64,000 nt of DNA from Trachythela sp. YZ-2020 (taxonomy: Eukaryota; Cnidaria; Anthozoa; Malacalcyonacea; Clavulariidae): contig JADLSH010000395.1 of assembly GCA_016169945.1 (NCBI GenBank), positions 2,582,501 through 2,646,500 on the forward strand. Direction: 5' to 3'. This document shows positions 14,001 to 26,275 of the stretch, piece by piece. The translations under genes were made by a program, and so were the position numbers. How positions within the stretch are numbered: the stretch's first letter is position 1; each line of letters opens with the position of its first letter. Below the pieces are notes generated by a model. It ran no database searches. It was not told where the DNA came from and saw only the letters and a list, made by a program, of their open reading frames with translations.

Positions 14001-17000
14001 GACTGTTGGAATTCGTTGGCTTTTCAGGTGACAAGGTAAAAATCATTTCATGATGTGATTATCTTCAGATATACTGAATATTTTATAATAAAAATATTTT
14101 TGTTGCCTATAAACTTAAAAGTGCGCATGCAAGGGATACAATGAAGAAGACAGTTGTATACGAGCCGACGAGACAGATGCTTCATTGATCGTCCAACGAA
14201 AAGAATAAAATCTATCCGTTAAATAGAACTAATAACCTTATAAGAAGAAAAAATACAAGAAAGCTTTCTACTCCAATAACGTTTCAAAGTACGTGTCATT
14301 TTACGTACAGTTGTATGATATTTACAGTATACAAACTGAAACATTCTTCTGTGGAAAAGCAGTGATCACGAGCATAATTTACGCATCTGTTCACTACTCG
14401 ATCGTGGCTAACAGCAGCGTTTATGGTTGAACATAAACATTAGATTATGCGAATTGCCATTCGACTTTGGTATGCCAATGTCGCTTATTGATAGCAAACG
14501 TTAGTTCAGGTAGATGTTTATCATGTTTTACTTCAATAAATTTGCAGTTTCTGAATTTGTAGTACTTTGGACTGGATTTGTTGGACCAAGGTTTTCTTGA
14601 CGAAGGTCTGCGCTCGCCATTGTGTGCCATGGTACTTCTTGCTTATCATACAGTTATAACCTACTTTCTGGGTAAGTTGGAGAAAAAACTAAAAGTCACT
14701 ATGACAGGTTGCAATGAAAGATCCTTGGACTACAGTATGTGAAATAAACCAATTAAAGTGTGTACTGTACATGCATGTGCTGGTAGTTGATTTCCTCTAC
14801 AAGTACTTTGTCAAAGTGTGCCACATTCCCAGGTGGACTGTTTGCACAGATCTCGTTTAGCTTATTAAGCGCATACATCCAAAATACTAGAATAGTACAT
14901 TAGGTAATAAGTTCAGTCATTCACAAGATGTACTTACTATAGACAAGTCTCAAGGTCTTTTAGCTCGTCTAATTACTGACGGCGTAATAAAATCAAGGCC
15001 TAGGTTGGTTTTGCTCTTGCACTTAATCTAGTCTGATTACAACATATTCAGGGAATGGAGACGGAAACAGCGAGTATGCAGAGAAGATACTGGAACCTTG
15101 CATTAAGTTATTTCCTAAGGTAATAACCTAAATAACGTTAACGCATTTCCTGAGGTAAATGAAACAGCTAAGTTAGACAAAAACGATGCAGTCTCTGCTA
15201 TAAGCTCGACTTTACGTCGCAGCGAGCATTCACGTTGCTCGAAAGACGTGAAAATGCTTAGTTTTACGTTGTGTTGAGAATGATAACGTTGTTGTCTTGC
15301 ATGAGGAATTTCTTTGTTTCGAAGGCGCGTCGTTGAGTTGCCGTCGTAGATCATAAACTGAGTGAAAACGAACATATTGATAAAAACGTTTGATGAAAAC
15401 ATCTTGAGAAAAATGATGTTAAAGTTTATGTTAATCAGCAAGATTTTGTATCAAATTTGTAAGCTCCTTCACGGTCATGATTTCCTTTGTGTTTTTTCAT
15501 GACTTATTAATGAGAATTACAAATCTATTTTCTGCATTCATTTGACATTTGTTATGTTAACCCAAGATTTACCAGCTTAAATATATTAGACATACTGATT
15601 TGTAAATTGTATTTCTGTTACATATCTTTTGAATAGGGAGCTATTTTCCTGTATTATGGAGGCCGTGTGAAGCACGTCGATGGTCACCTTGATGAGGTAC
15701 TGCATAATGTTTAATCATACACTCAGTATGTACAGTATATGGTCCATATTATGTGGAACATTTGTAAGTTACCCATTTGACAACCACATGCAATGCACAG
15801 AGATATTGCCATGAGTCCTGCACTAATGAACATTAGTAGAAATTGTGAGGTGCCTATTACTTTTCCTGCATTCTGATTGTTTCAAATTGAGCCTCTAAAA
15901 AGTGATAGTCACTGGCTGCCCAGTGACTATCACTTTTTTTCAAATGGCTTCTTCGCGAGCTGCCGAATTTAAAACAAAAATCGGTTTTTTGAGCTTGATT
16001 CAAAGTCTTAAATGGAAAAAAGTGCCTCTAAATTCAAGGATATATTTTTGACATTTTTAAAGGTAAGCGATAACGAATACCCTATTTTTCTTCCAAAGGC
16101 AGCGTTTTTCGCTGTTTTTCCGTACGGCTCAACCACTTATTTCGTACATTATATCGTTATATTCAGCAAGTGATATATTTTTAAAACCATTCTATTTTGT
16201 ATTTGAGCCCTTCCAAAGTATTTTTCTCACGAAATTGTTTGTTTTTGTTTCGCTTCGATATGTTTTTGACACTCGTCGCGAGTGTTGCTAATTTGCCGGC
16301 ATGTTTTTAATAACCGCGGCCGCTGAGAAAAGCGCTGAATTTTGTCCTATAGCCTTTTCAACTGACCTCATAACTTTCTGTGTTTATTTTTATCTTTGAA
16401 ATTAGTCGCCTCAGGCTCGGTGATTACAAGCCTAGAGTCACTTCGGCTCTTGCGGTGAGCCTGTTGATTCGCAACGTAATAATTGTGCGCGAAATTTAAA
16501 TTGAATCAATCTTTATAGTATGAATATATTACAGTACAATTTATACTGTTAAATAAATGCTAATTAATATTACCCATTTCAGGCAGTTGTAAAATATCAC
16601 GAATCTATTGCATCGCAGTCGGAATGGAAGCAGTTTCATCATTTATGTTACTGGGAATTAATGTGGTGTTATTGGTACGACATGACATGTTATATTTATT
16701 TGTCTCTGATCTAACTCTTTGTTGTTCGTTTACATTTCCTCTTGCTGTATTGGCGAATTCCTCTTTCTTTCCCGGAACACCCTAAGTGGCAGTGGCGTTG
16801 ACGCTTTTTATGTATTTGCTATACAGCTTTAAACGGGATTGGAAGGAAGCTTACGGTTATGCGAGGAGATTGTTAAAAGAAAGTCGCTGGTCAGCGGTAG
16901 GTTTTTGGCTGTTACAGCAAAACCAGTTTACAGGAGGTTACAGTATCTTCGTCAGACTTGTTATTGTAAAGACTAGGCAACCAACAACGAAAGCAGAGCC

Positions 17001-20000
17001 CCAACAACTTGTTTTTACAGTAACCTTAGACCAGGAGGCCCTGCACTCTCGTGAACTGAAATTGTTCAACTGAAGTACTACTTGAGAACTGAACATGCGT
17101 ACGATATAAATACCGATAAGGAACGTCAAGCCCGAAAGGTCGGCTGAACAAAATGGTTCCAAGACCGCAACGACCGACTAATTTTGGACGTGAAAACTTA
17201 ACACTGTCGCGTCTTTCTTATAGTTATATGAACTAATGAGCTACACTTTACTTATAAGATGTTTAGCAACTTTTGAAATAACAATGCCGTTATATGCATG
17301 TGTGGCATAACTGTCATGTACACTCCAGGCCTAGATAATCTGTTTTCCTTCCTGGCAGCAAAATCCCAAAACAAAAATTTCCTGTGTACGTCGTACGAAG
17401 TAAATATATGTCGTACAATACAAGTGCATACTAAAAATTAAATTTTATTTTATATCACAAACAAGCTAATTATCTGTTGTTTGTATTTATAAAATGACAA
17501 ATATTTCCTGTGAGACATAAAAATTTCCTGTGAAGACTTTTTGTCAAAAATTTCCTGGCAGCGGCGCTGCTGGCGCTGCCGGACATTTTCCAGCACTGGT
17601 ACACTCATCCAGTGTGTTCATTAACTGCTCGCTATCGCTACTGTTCACGACAACATTTATTGGAAAATTATACAGCATATTTCATAGATTAATACCGAAG
17701 GACGAAAATGTCTGATATCAAAACCTTTGTAATTTAGCTATTTGTATACGGAATCCATGGGATACCGACAAAACCCCCACATGACAAAACCCCCACATGA
17801 CAAAACCCCCACATGACAAAACCCCCACATGACAAAAACCCCGCCGACAAATTCCCCGACGACAATATCTCTGGCTCCAAAACCCCAAACTATTGAATTC
17901 AGACAAAACCCCTGATCTAATCCTGACTGAAATATAAAAAAACTGAGAATTTTTTAATAGCATGATTTGCTCAGAACAGCATGATAGCAGGATTTTAATG
18001 AGCGATAACTTAAGGTAGGTTCACACGTTGCGATTTGTCTGGCCGATTTCAGATGCACGTTAATGATATTTGAAAAATACGTAGCAAAAGTCATCTGGTG
18101 ACATCATCAACTGAAAATATTCGTCATTAACATTCAGCAAAACCTAAAATCGGCCCAACAAATCGCTGTGTGTGAACGTACCTTTAAGAAACCTATGCGT
18201 AGGCATCAGAGATGGACGCAAGACTTTGGAGAAAATGCTGGGTACATGGCGTCGGTCACAACATACAAATTGATAGTCACATGAACAGTAACTTTCACAA
18301 TACTTTTCTTTACTTTTATTTATTTAAACAATATTTCCACTTTTTCTTTACAAATTATATTGTTTTAAAAAAATTGTTATGGTAATTAAATTGAAAAATT
18401 TATTCACAAAAATGTGAATTCAGTAATTTGGGTTTTTTTGTCGCCGGGGATATTGTCGTTGGGGATTTTGTACGTGGGGCTTTTGTCGGTGGGTTTTTTG
18501 TCATGTGGGATTTTTGTCATGGATCCGGAATCCATATCTAGGGAGTAAGGATTGCTGTTCAGTTTACGTCTCTAAATTGTGACTTGACTAAATTTTGCTG
18601 TATTTTTTCGTTGTAGTGTTCATACATGTATTTTTGTGCCGTATTTAAGTTAATGGGTAGAATTGACCTAAAATGCGGCGTGTTTACCAACGAAAAAGAA
18701 ACAGAGGAGGATAGAGAAGATTTTATGTTTAGGTTTGTATGATGTATTGTATTATAAGAGTGATCCAAACAGGAATCGTAATCTACTTTATGAAGATAGA
18801 AATTTATGCCTGGGATAATGAACCATAAATAATCCGTCACAAAAAACAGGAGGCAGAAGAAAGAGTTGTGTAAATTACTAAATGAAATTGTAAATTAAAA
18901 TAGCGAAAAAATTGTAAATTAAAATACATTTTCATGCTAGACAATAATCACCAGATTTCCCGCTGCACACTTGTATCTTTTTTTGAGAGTCAAAAGTGAA
19001 TGAGAACAATGACAGTCACATTTATGAATTATGAACCGATATAATTTATTTATATAATTCATTGATGATTTTCGATGTAAAACATACTGTAGCTATCTCA
19101 GGTTTTTTCAAAAGTGCATCACATTGATTTCGTTTTCTTTTACAGAAAAGCTCCAGAACTTAAACAAAGATTAGCTGGGAAATCGATTCCTTTTGAAAAA
19201 TTTTCCGTCCGCAGATGTAAGGATTATTTTGAAAAGGAGCATTACCTTTGGTTACCGGCTTTGGTAAGTAATATTTTGACAATCATAAGTATAGATCTAA
19301 TTAATCTGATAACGCATGTTTATAACCGCTGCCACCCTTATTCACATTTTCGGATAAATATACGCGTCAATTAACCGATTAAGGTCTATCAGAATATATC
19401 TGATTTGTATAATCACCAAAATATTTTAGGCATCCTTAATGAAGCATAATTGTGAGAACAAACCATTGGAACAAACGCAGTGAACATCGTTGTTTTGGGG
19501 TGGGGGGGTGAGTAATCCTTCCCTTGGGGCCCTCGTGCTTGAATGAACCTGATGTTTGCGTCAGGTTCCCCCTGGAATCCAGCCTTCGAAGAAATCGTAG
19601 TGCCCCCATTCAAGCCGAAACAAATTCGGCTAGTGGTAAACGAGTTTCATGACATGGGGATTGTCCGTTATCTACTAAGCATCCAGTCAGAAATAATGAG
19701 TTGGCTCAGGTCGCAAACGAAAAACATTGATGAATGTGTGTCCTCATTAAGGAACTGATATTGCTGTGGAATGGATTCCGGATTCTCTATAAAAGACCTG
19801 ATTTGGTAAAGAGTTTACTACAACTGGTCCACGAATCTCAGCGTAAGCAGTCAACCACTAGGAGTGACGGTAAGGATCCATGTGATATGCACTGTAAAAC
19901 AATAGGCAAACTATTCATCATTGCATGCCTTGAGCACTTTAAATGGGAACTACATATACTACACTGTATATAGTTGTGTATGTAGAGTATGCCTTTACCC

Positions 20001-21691
20001 CAATACCTCATATTATAATTGAGTGACTCTATATAGCTCATCATGATATACTATAGTGTACTTTCTTAACACATTCGTGAAGCAACTAAGATTGTCAAAT
20101 GAGAAATGACGAAAACTATAGATTAATAATTTGATTAGGAAAAAAGTTGATTTCAAGCATATATATGTAGGATTGATAAATGTGTGTATTTTACCATGAT
20201 CAGGACATGTATACAAAATTGAGGACGTTTGCCTTCTAAAGCTGTTGGAGGGAATGTGTGTGAGGTGTTTAAACCAAAAAGAATTGGCCATGGTTTGTTT
20301 TCAACAAATCTTAACACAGTAAGTTGTCACTTCGACACATTGATTGCATAACACACAGTATAGCCTGTGAGGAATTAATTGATGTGAATATACTCTATAT
20401 ATAATTTATAATGTTAGATTTCTTCCTAAATGTCTTATTTTTCAATAGTGAGGCTGAATTCGCGGAAGGCAGTTATATAGCAGCGTATACATGTGCTGAG
20501 ATTGGCTTCATGCATTTGGACAACGGTGACGTAACCACAGGCAAAAATTACTTAGAAGTAGCTAAGTATGTAACTTCATGCATATGATACACCACGTCAA
20601 GTATGATAATTTCACTTTGGGTCTTTGCCGCGTACGTGTTGTTGCCACGTTCCGTTAAAAATAGCCATTTCATGATTCTACAGCACTAGCCAGGGGTGAA
20701 GTTTGTACAAAGGTACCCTTTCATATTATAGTAATTGGGTAATTTATTTCAACAAGTTCTCTGTAGGTTTGACTGTTTGCATGGTGATAAATATTATTGA
20801 TTTTGTTTTTTGGAAATATGCAGTAGATATACGGCAAAAAATCAATTTACACGTCTATTTTATATGTGTATGAATTCTGATTTTGATTGTCTTTATACAT
20901 TCATGAGGGCTTACGGATCGAATGCTTTCCCAAACTAGTACTTGTTCTGCTTTCCTCAAAAAACTAATAAATTGAAATTCATGTCACGAGGCCATTTCCA
21001 CACCTAATAAGACTTTATTTTGTCTCAAGTCAGATTACATCTTTATCCTGTCCTATGACTTGCTCCACTTTCAAGTATTACATTAAAGTATATTTAATAA
21101 GTTAATTCAATTATGGATTACTAATAAATACCATGCAGATACAGTATTTCCAGAACCTTTTTGGACCCAAAAGGCCCTGGGTATCCTACGCTACATTCTA
21201 TTCCGGGAAAGAATTTCTCTTTTTACTACCATGTCATTTCAGGGGAAGGTTGAGCATTGTGAAAATATCGAAATGGTTAAATGTTTCAGCAAGCATGTTT
21301 TCAAGTGTGTCCATGGATGACGTTAGCATGTTTAAATCAGTTAATGTGTAATCTATTTGTTTCTTAGTTCTTTATGTTACGCAATTAGCATAAACTCATC
21401 TCATTTGGGTAATCATTTCACGCATATGATTTTCTATTAAAATATAGCAAAAAGTATCATGGATATCTTCTGGAAAACCGACTTCGTTTCAGGATTCATG
21501 GAGCTTTACAGGACTTAGAGTGTAATAAATATAATGTTCCACGGTTTGTTACTGGGGATGAGACTGATGGAAAGCAAGTTAACAATGAGTCAATTGCAAC
21601 CAATTCTTCTCAGGAAACTACTGACGGTAATATCGTAAACACTCAGTCTAGTTCTGTAGAGATAAAACGTTTTAAGGAAACGTCTGTATAA
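8038..21691 (+). CDS. TTC39: Tetratricopeptide repeat protein 39-like gene, 19 exons, lacks ATG exon
   Basis: Exons: 8038-8180, 8857-8932, 9467-9522, 11695-11771, 12707-12774, 13472-13536, 13644-13749, 13970-14035, 14563-14671, 15052-15119, 15637-15696, 16583-16674, 16827-16896, 18617-18732, 19146-19263, 19752-19869, 20204-20318, 20449-20565, 21448-21691. All have AG/GT borders and matching phases. Joined they give 1884 bp, 627 residues plus TAA, near the family's usual size. Family signatures occur in order: AIQATAVALNLCLANKF, ESMYHALGYGTIMFLQAVMTF, ELCYAECLLQ, FKGGVNLGLGTFNL, LLPAKVLRLLEFVGFSG, WKQFHHLCYWELMWC, RLAGKSIPFEKF, LLLWNGFRILYKRPDL and ENRLRFRIHGAL. TTC39 proteins belong with yeast Iml2 (known); their molecular role is poorly defined, and mammalian TTC39B is linked to lipid metabolism. 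The paralogue is not assigned. Residues after RIHGALQDL form a polar, probably disordered tail. No frameshift was seen. Confidence 0.93.
9568..10344. mobile_element. TA-flanked MITE with long terminal inverted repeats, 777 bp
   Basis: Starts CCGGGTGTCCCC and ends GGGGGACACCCGG. The inverted repeats continue imperfectly for about 170 bp (ACTATACCCTGTTTGACTTCATG pairs with its complement, as does TATTGCACGA near each inner edge). Both ends are flanked by TA, as expected for Tc1/mariner-type insertion. There is no transposase reading frame. It sits in the third TTC39 intron of this reconstruction. Confidence 0.85.
10690..11515 (+). mobile_element. LINE (CR1/L2/Jockey-like) 3' fragment with TAA-rich tail
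   Basis: Encodes the end of a non-LTR reverse transcriptase: FNLLGLRIDRLLTFDQYVD, then KLYYNAMIKPTILYCSTVW, and after a frame change near 10985 KLQKRAARVILD, FDEARINMLCLVHK and SFTVRSIRFWNSIPDEIK, ending at a stop at 11378-11380. The catalytic part is absent, so it is 5' truncated. The 3' end runs into an AATAAA-like stretch and an imperfect TAA repeat (11479-11515), typical of LINE tails. It lies in the same TTC39 intron as the preceding MITE, on the gene's sense strand. Confidence 0.85.
11838..12245 (-). mobile_element. tRNA-derived SINE
   Basis: On the minus strand the right-hand end reads GGGTGGCAGATGCGGTTAGC, which resembles a Pol III box A, followed about 45 bases later by GCAGGTCGAGGGC, which resembles a box B. 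The body holds GGAGAAAA-type domain sequence (plus strand GGAAAACCCGAGTACCCTG at about 12031), recalling conserved central domains of metazoan SINEs; I do not assign a named superfamily. A short AGAGAACCACA tandem lies at 12072-12105. It is located in the fourth TTC39 intron, antisense to the gene. Confidence 0.55.
13228..13395 (-). mobile_element. Probable SINE fragment sharing the central domain
   Basis: The minus strand contains GAGACCGAAGTACAAGGAG followed by AAAACCTGCGC, similar to the central block of the SINE at 11838-12245. Boxes A and B are not visible, so it is a truncated or different member. It lies in a TTC39 intron. Confidence 0.4.
15897..15938. repeat. Perfect inverted repeat, 19-bp arms, 4-base loop
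   Basis: AAAAAGTGATAGTCACTGG is followed by CTGC and the exact reverse complement. As RNA, in the direction of TTC39 transcription, this would form a perfect 19-bp stem with a tetraloop and a U-run after it. It lies in the intron between 15696 and 16583. It could be the tip of a palindromic element; a bacterial-type terminator reading makes no sense here. Confidence 0.8.
17750..18527. mobile_element. Inverted-repeat element with GACAAAACCCCCACAT array
   Basis: The left end has GGAATCCATGG and then a four-unit 16-bp tandem, GACAAAACCCCCACAT (17767-17838), with degenerate GACAA-CCCC units after it. The right end (18425-18527) carries the complementary pattern TTTTGTC-GGGG in several diverged units and closes with CATGGATCCGGAATCC. 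Arms are therefore inverted arrays around a non-coding centre. It is in the TTC39 intron between 16896 and 18617. Confidence 0.6.
18009..18188. mobile_element. 180-bp palindromic MITE with TTAA at both ends
   Basis: Left end CTTAAGGTAGGTTCACAC, right end GTGTGAACGTACCTTTAAG. TTAA at 18010-18013 and 18184-18187 fits a TTAA target duplication. CGATTT and TCATTAACATT-type segments inside also pair. It is nested within the larger inverted-array element at 17750-18527. Confidence 0.7.
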
Positions 21692-23865
21692 CCAATTGAG
21701 CTCCAAAAGACCTGAAACGCCGCGTTCATGAAAACAACCGTGATTAAAATTTAAGTATAAACGAGCAAAAGTGTTTATCAGGTTATGAAAACACGCCGTT
21801 TACGACTCTTTGTATCTACCTATCTATCGAATCAATCACAATCTGAATCGATTTTGAAATTTTTCTTTTCTGTCATCCTTTGTTTTATTAATTTCTCCTT
21901 AATATCAATGTTTGTGCCCTCCACTAGCTATAGCTGGTCCACGTAGGTTCGGTGAGTTTTGTGTCGCTCCACTAGCTATAGCTGGTCCACGTAGGTTCGG
22001 TGAGTTTTGTGTCGCTCCACTATGGAGCTTATAACATGACGTAGCTGAGAGCGATACAGAACTCAGAGAAGGAAAGATTTGGAGCACGTTGACGGTGTGG
22101 ACGATCCTGAAGGCTCCTTTTCCTGGAACAGGTATTCATCGTACAATGATATATAGTCCGTATAACCTTAAACTAACCTTATACCAGTATGCGGATCCAT
22201 AATATCCTTGCAAGATGAAGTAGTATGCCATACACAGGTTCCTACAGGCTACAACACCAATTTATATACGATCTCGTGATTCTCCTTTATACTCCTCCAG
22301 CAGTGCCCAATGAATTTTATAGTCTTGCAAAATTTTCTAATTTAATTTTCCAATTAGTAGGTAGCGTTTCAGGTATTTTTGAGTTCGGTGCTATAATCTT
22401 ATAACATACTAATCTTCAAAGTATCATAACATGACATTGAGCCAATGGCCACTAAATACTATTTAAATAGAAAATACAATGTAACATAGGTCTGTAAATT
22501 TAAGTATTTATTATTTAAAATTCCCGTAGGTAAAATTGTATCTAAATCATTGTAAATTATGAAAAAATCTAGCCACTGTAAATCAGGGGTCGAAACGAAA
22601 CCCTTGTAGAGCATTCTAATACTATACTAAGAAGGTTTAGTATAACTTTCATTTGTAATCTTACTCCTATGTTTTCAATGGTAATAGATATTCTTTCAGC
22701 AATCGTTATTTTGCATAAAAATCGCTTTGACCAAGTTTGTTGACGTGTTTCCGACTAAACCATACTATTTCCATGCTGGTTCACAAGTATACAGTGATGA
22801 ATGAGTACCATGTGAACTGGTAAGTCACTCTAAACGGGTTTTTGTTGAAAATGTTATGTACAACCATTACATTCCTGCTATGACGGTGTGTTGGTGCCTA
22901 ATGATTATGCATGAGCCTTTCACCTCTGCTATTGTCGTTCGATACCTGTAATATATGCTGTTGTCTGGCTATAATTTCGCCTCAGTTACATGAAAATAGA
23001 GTGCTCCCATGCAGATTGACTTTCACCAGCACCAAAGGTCATCTTCGGGTGCTCCGGTCGAAGCTAAAAAGTCGCAGGTTAGTTGCTTTTTTTTGCCATT
23101 TTAACCATATATTTGAGTATGTGATTATAAAAGATGGTTTTACACTATGTTTCACACTGCATTGTACTGCTGCATACTGCATTATAACACTGTTGACCAA
23201 GTGCATTATAATTCAGATTGAGACCTTGACTTTCGAGCGTTTTATCTTGTTATTGTTCACATGATTACAACGTGTTAATTGTTAAGTTTTTGGAACAGCT
23301 CTATTTCTCAATTTTCACAAAATACTTCAATTGGGGACAATTGACACACAGGATGAAATGCAGCGTGCATTCAGATTTTATGGTTCGGAAATTGATTTTC
23401 CTATATAGTATTAATACAGACATTATAAAAATTTGCTAGCCTGAAAACTAGTATTTTGTCCCCAAGGGTGGGGCATTTGCATCAATTTCAAGGCCCCTAG
23501 GTGGGGATTTTGTGCCACTTTTTTGACCCCATGGTGGGGCATTTGCAAGGTTTTTTCGCCTAAATGTCAATGTGCTTTACCTAAGCAATGTGCTTAATGC
23601 CCAAAGGACTCGTGCTAGAGATGATATGCTCAAATAGAAATTGAGTGAAAATTGTGAAATAATCATGGATATTGTTATAATAACCAAATTTTTCCCTAGG
23701 GTAAAAACAGATTCTGACTAAACTCACCATTTAAATGTAGCCAAATATATTCCTGCACATTTGTTACTGCAAAGTGCAAATCTCAGTTGGTTTGGCTTAA
23801 ACCAATGAAAATTAATTCGCGTAAATTACATGGTATAGCATACAAATGTCATATGTATGTGTATA
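21692..23865. other. Intergenic DNA downstream of TTC39 with small tandem repeats
   Basis: No gene recognised. A 48-bp tandem with two full copies and a third start occupies 21919-22022 (units begin CTCCACTAGCTATAGC at 21919 and 21967). Three spaced GGTGGGG(C)ATTT units occur at about 23460-23556. The rest is AT-rich without exon-like structure. Confidence 0.5.
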
Positions 23866-24621
23866 CAGGTGTATGTACCACAGAATACCACGGTACCACA
23901 GAATACCAGTCTTATTTATTGATCTTATAAAATTTGGAGGAAACATACTTTATACTTTATTTTTGTGAATATATATTAGTTTTAATTGACATAAAACAAA
24001 AAAATAATATTTTCGTAAAAATTCTTAAAAAGAATCAGGTTTAACAAAAAATAACATTCTAAGTTTTGGATACTTTTTTCCCGCATAATGCCTGTAAAAT
24101 TCGAAAGTTTAAAAATAAGTTTGCAAACAAATATAATGTATGTTGATCATGCACTACTTTTTCTATGCAACACAACATTATTACTATACAATCACACCGA
24201 GGAATCAATTTTACCATTGAAAAACTGAATTTTTCAAAATTATTGATAAACCTGGCCGGGTATTCTTTGGTTACACCACTGGTATGCTGTACTGATTTTA
24301 GTATTTACCTTTCACTAAATTAAGTTAGCAATATCCTACAGTATTATCACACAACATGACACACCAAATCCTGGTACAATTTGATAAACCGTTGCTTATT
24401 TATCTCTGCACTGGTATTCTGTGGTACATTAGAGTTTGTTCCACAGAATGTTCAATTAAAAAAAAATATTTAAGTCTATGGAAATCTAGCCCCAAAACCC
24501 CCAGGAAGAAAAAATATATCGATAAACTATACTAAAAAATATTAAGAAGCCACATTATATATATTTGACAAAAGATATGGAACATGTAAATTTTTGCGGT
24601 ATTCTGTGGTACATACACCTG
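23866..24621. mobile_element. TA-flanked MITE, 756 bp
   Basis: Begins CAGGTGTATGTACCACAG and ends with the exact reverse complement, inside TA dinucleotides on both sides. GGTATTCTGTGGTA motifs recur near the right end and weaker copies occur inside, which gives extensive self-pairing. No open reading frame of note. The size and TA flanks parallel the element at 9568, but the terminal sequence differs, so it belongs to another family. Confidence 0.85.
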
Positions 24622-24714
24622 TACATGTCTTTATTAAATGACTGTCGAACATGCTTTGTTTTGGACAATAGGTTATTTAACAGCTGTTTTATTTTTTTAG
24701 ATGGATATGGCTGC

Positions 24715-25000
24715 TGTTAATGAAACATTCCTCGCATCTGACCAGATCTAACTTGACAGGTCTTGCTGTTGGAAAAAATATTGAAGGTGGAGGATCATGG
24801 ATCGTTGGACAGGATAAAAGTTCAGCTTCATTTAGAGGAGAGATAACCAACGTGAATGTCTACGGGAATTTTGACAAGGAATATTTTCAAGACATCGTAG
24901 CACATCGAGTTACCTCGACAACATTTAGACCTACCATCTACAACAATATTGTCCTGGGCTGACTTCAAAATTGCCTTGGTTTGAAAGTTGAAAGTGCTCA
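24715..25000 (+). pseudogene. Pentraxin-like domain fragment, copy 1
   Basis: Encodes the C-terminal part of a pentraxin/LamG-type domain: LTGLAVGKNIEGGGSWIVGQD, ASFRGEITNVNVYGNFDKE, and in a shifted frame SWADFKIALV. Pentraxins are secreted calcium-dependent recognition proteins (known); the GQD and FRGE-T-VN motifs are diagnostic. Compared with copy 2 at 31139, the loop after IVGQD is about eight residues shorter and two bases are missing before the final SWADF, which breaks the frame. There is no upstream half of the domain here, so this is a gene fragment or one exon of a decayed gene. Confidence 0.75.
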
Positions 25001-25019
25001 GTAAAGATTTTGCCAATAT

Positions 25020-26275
25020 CAATGATGTGGAGTCATCATCTTTAATTTAGTTGTAGACTGCCAATTGTATAGCCTGCGAATAGCGAGACAATCGTGCGGC
25101 TGTTATGACTACTGCATGAATAGTCAAATACCTAAATGGATATCCTTAACTGAAACCATTCCGCCCTGCTGAAACGGATAGCGATGCGCCGTTTTAATTA
25201 ACTGTGCTAAAGAAGGCTTTTTTCGTGCATGCAAAAACGCCAAAATTATGATGTTATATCAACAAAGAACGTTTCTTTTAAGTGATTTTGATGGTATCGA
25301 AATGAACTTTTCATATCTTCCGAGTTACTTTTCTCAGCGGTGTATAAAATTACCGGTGGTCTACAGTTCTATAAGTGTATTAGTGAAACGCTTGATCAGG
25401 CGCTGTGGAAGGCAAAATAATTAGGTGCTTTCTTATAAAGCAAAATGGCCAAAACAAAACGGATTCTATTTATACTGGATAAACTGTTCTCCCTATAGGG
25501 GTCCATTGTTACTACAGGATTAAACAGGGGTACCTGGGAACATATTCGGTGCATGGTAGAGTCAGGCTGGAAGCACTGGAGTTGGGGCAAAATTATAGTA
25601 AAGAAACTGCATATTGCTGAAATCAAACAAGACATTTTTTCATTATATGGACTGTAAACATTTTTTCAAAAAATATAATAATCGATTTACATTATTTATT
25701 TTACAAAATACACTGTAAATACATATATTGTATTGATAAGGATAAAAATATTAATATAATGCATGCAATACGTTCTGTTCATTCTATATAAATATATAGC
25801 TTCAATCTAGACCTTCCTTAAGAAAACTTAAAGAATCAATTTAGGTATTTTACAGTTTAAGTTTTCATATCACAAATATCGCTTTCGTTGTCTTTATTTG
25901 ATCGGAAGCAACAAGTGAAAAGTGAGAAACATCGACCAAAAATTGAAGGCTTTTTCTTGTCTTTTTTCTGACGTTTGTTCTTTAAATTCTTCTTCTCTAA
26001 ATAGTTTTCGTTTGGCTTGACTTCATTTTCTATGTTCATTTGGTCTATAAAAGGTTTTACACTTAATTTGAGTTTCCTTAGAAAGGGAAGAATGACACAT
26101 CGCCAACTCAACACAACGCAGCGCAGCACAACAGCAGCACAACACAGCAGCATAACAGAACACAACACAGTAGCAACGCAACATAGCACACAACACACAT
26201 GCAGCAACAAAATATCAACTGCTACGTAACACAAAATTTACACTGTGTAAATCTGATGCTTGCGTACTAACGTAC
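25020..26275. repeat. Shared spacer of the duplicated block, copy 1, with CAACACAGC-type low complexity
   Basis: Most of this matches 31450-32204 (copy 2), with an extra segment (roughly 25390-25970) that is shortened in copy 2. A degenerate AACACAGCAGC low-complexity run lies at 26105-26205. On the minus strand, 25857-26090 is open and rich in Lys and Glu, ending in FTCCFRSNKDNESDICDMKT; a pyrimidine-rich acceptor-like CTTTCTAAG precedes it at 26077. Joining it to the minisatellite exon upstream gives a stop within about four codons, so a spliced gene is possible but unproven. Confidence 0.45.

Noticed and set aside
15897..15938. Hairpin plus T-run as a rho-independent terminator
   Set aside because: The context is an intron of a eukaryotic gene; bacterial-type termination does not apply.
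17767..17838. Regular 16-bp direct repeats resembling a small CRISPR array
   Set aside because: Repeats abut without unique spacers, lie in a eukaryotic intron, and their complement forms the other arm of a mobile element.
18427..18437. GGTTTTTTTGTC region and similar T-runs as exon acceptors in the TTC39 intron
   Set aside because: The missing stretch of TTC39 is fully supplied by the exon at 18617-18732, which matches both neighbouring phases.
25857..26234. A 125-residue minus-strand protein starting MCYVAVDILLLHVCC
   Set aside because: The hydrophobic Cys-rich start is translated from the AACACAGC low-complexity run. Only the downstream Lys/Glu-rich part might be coding.
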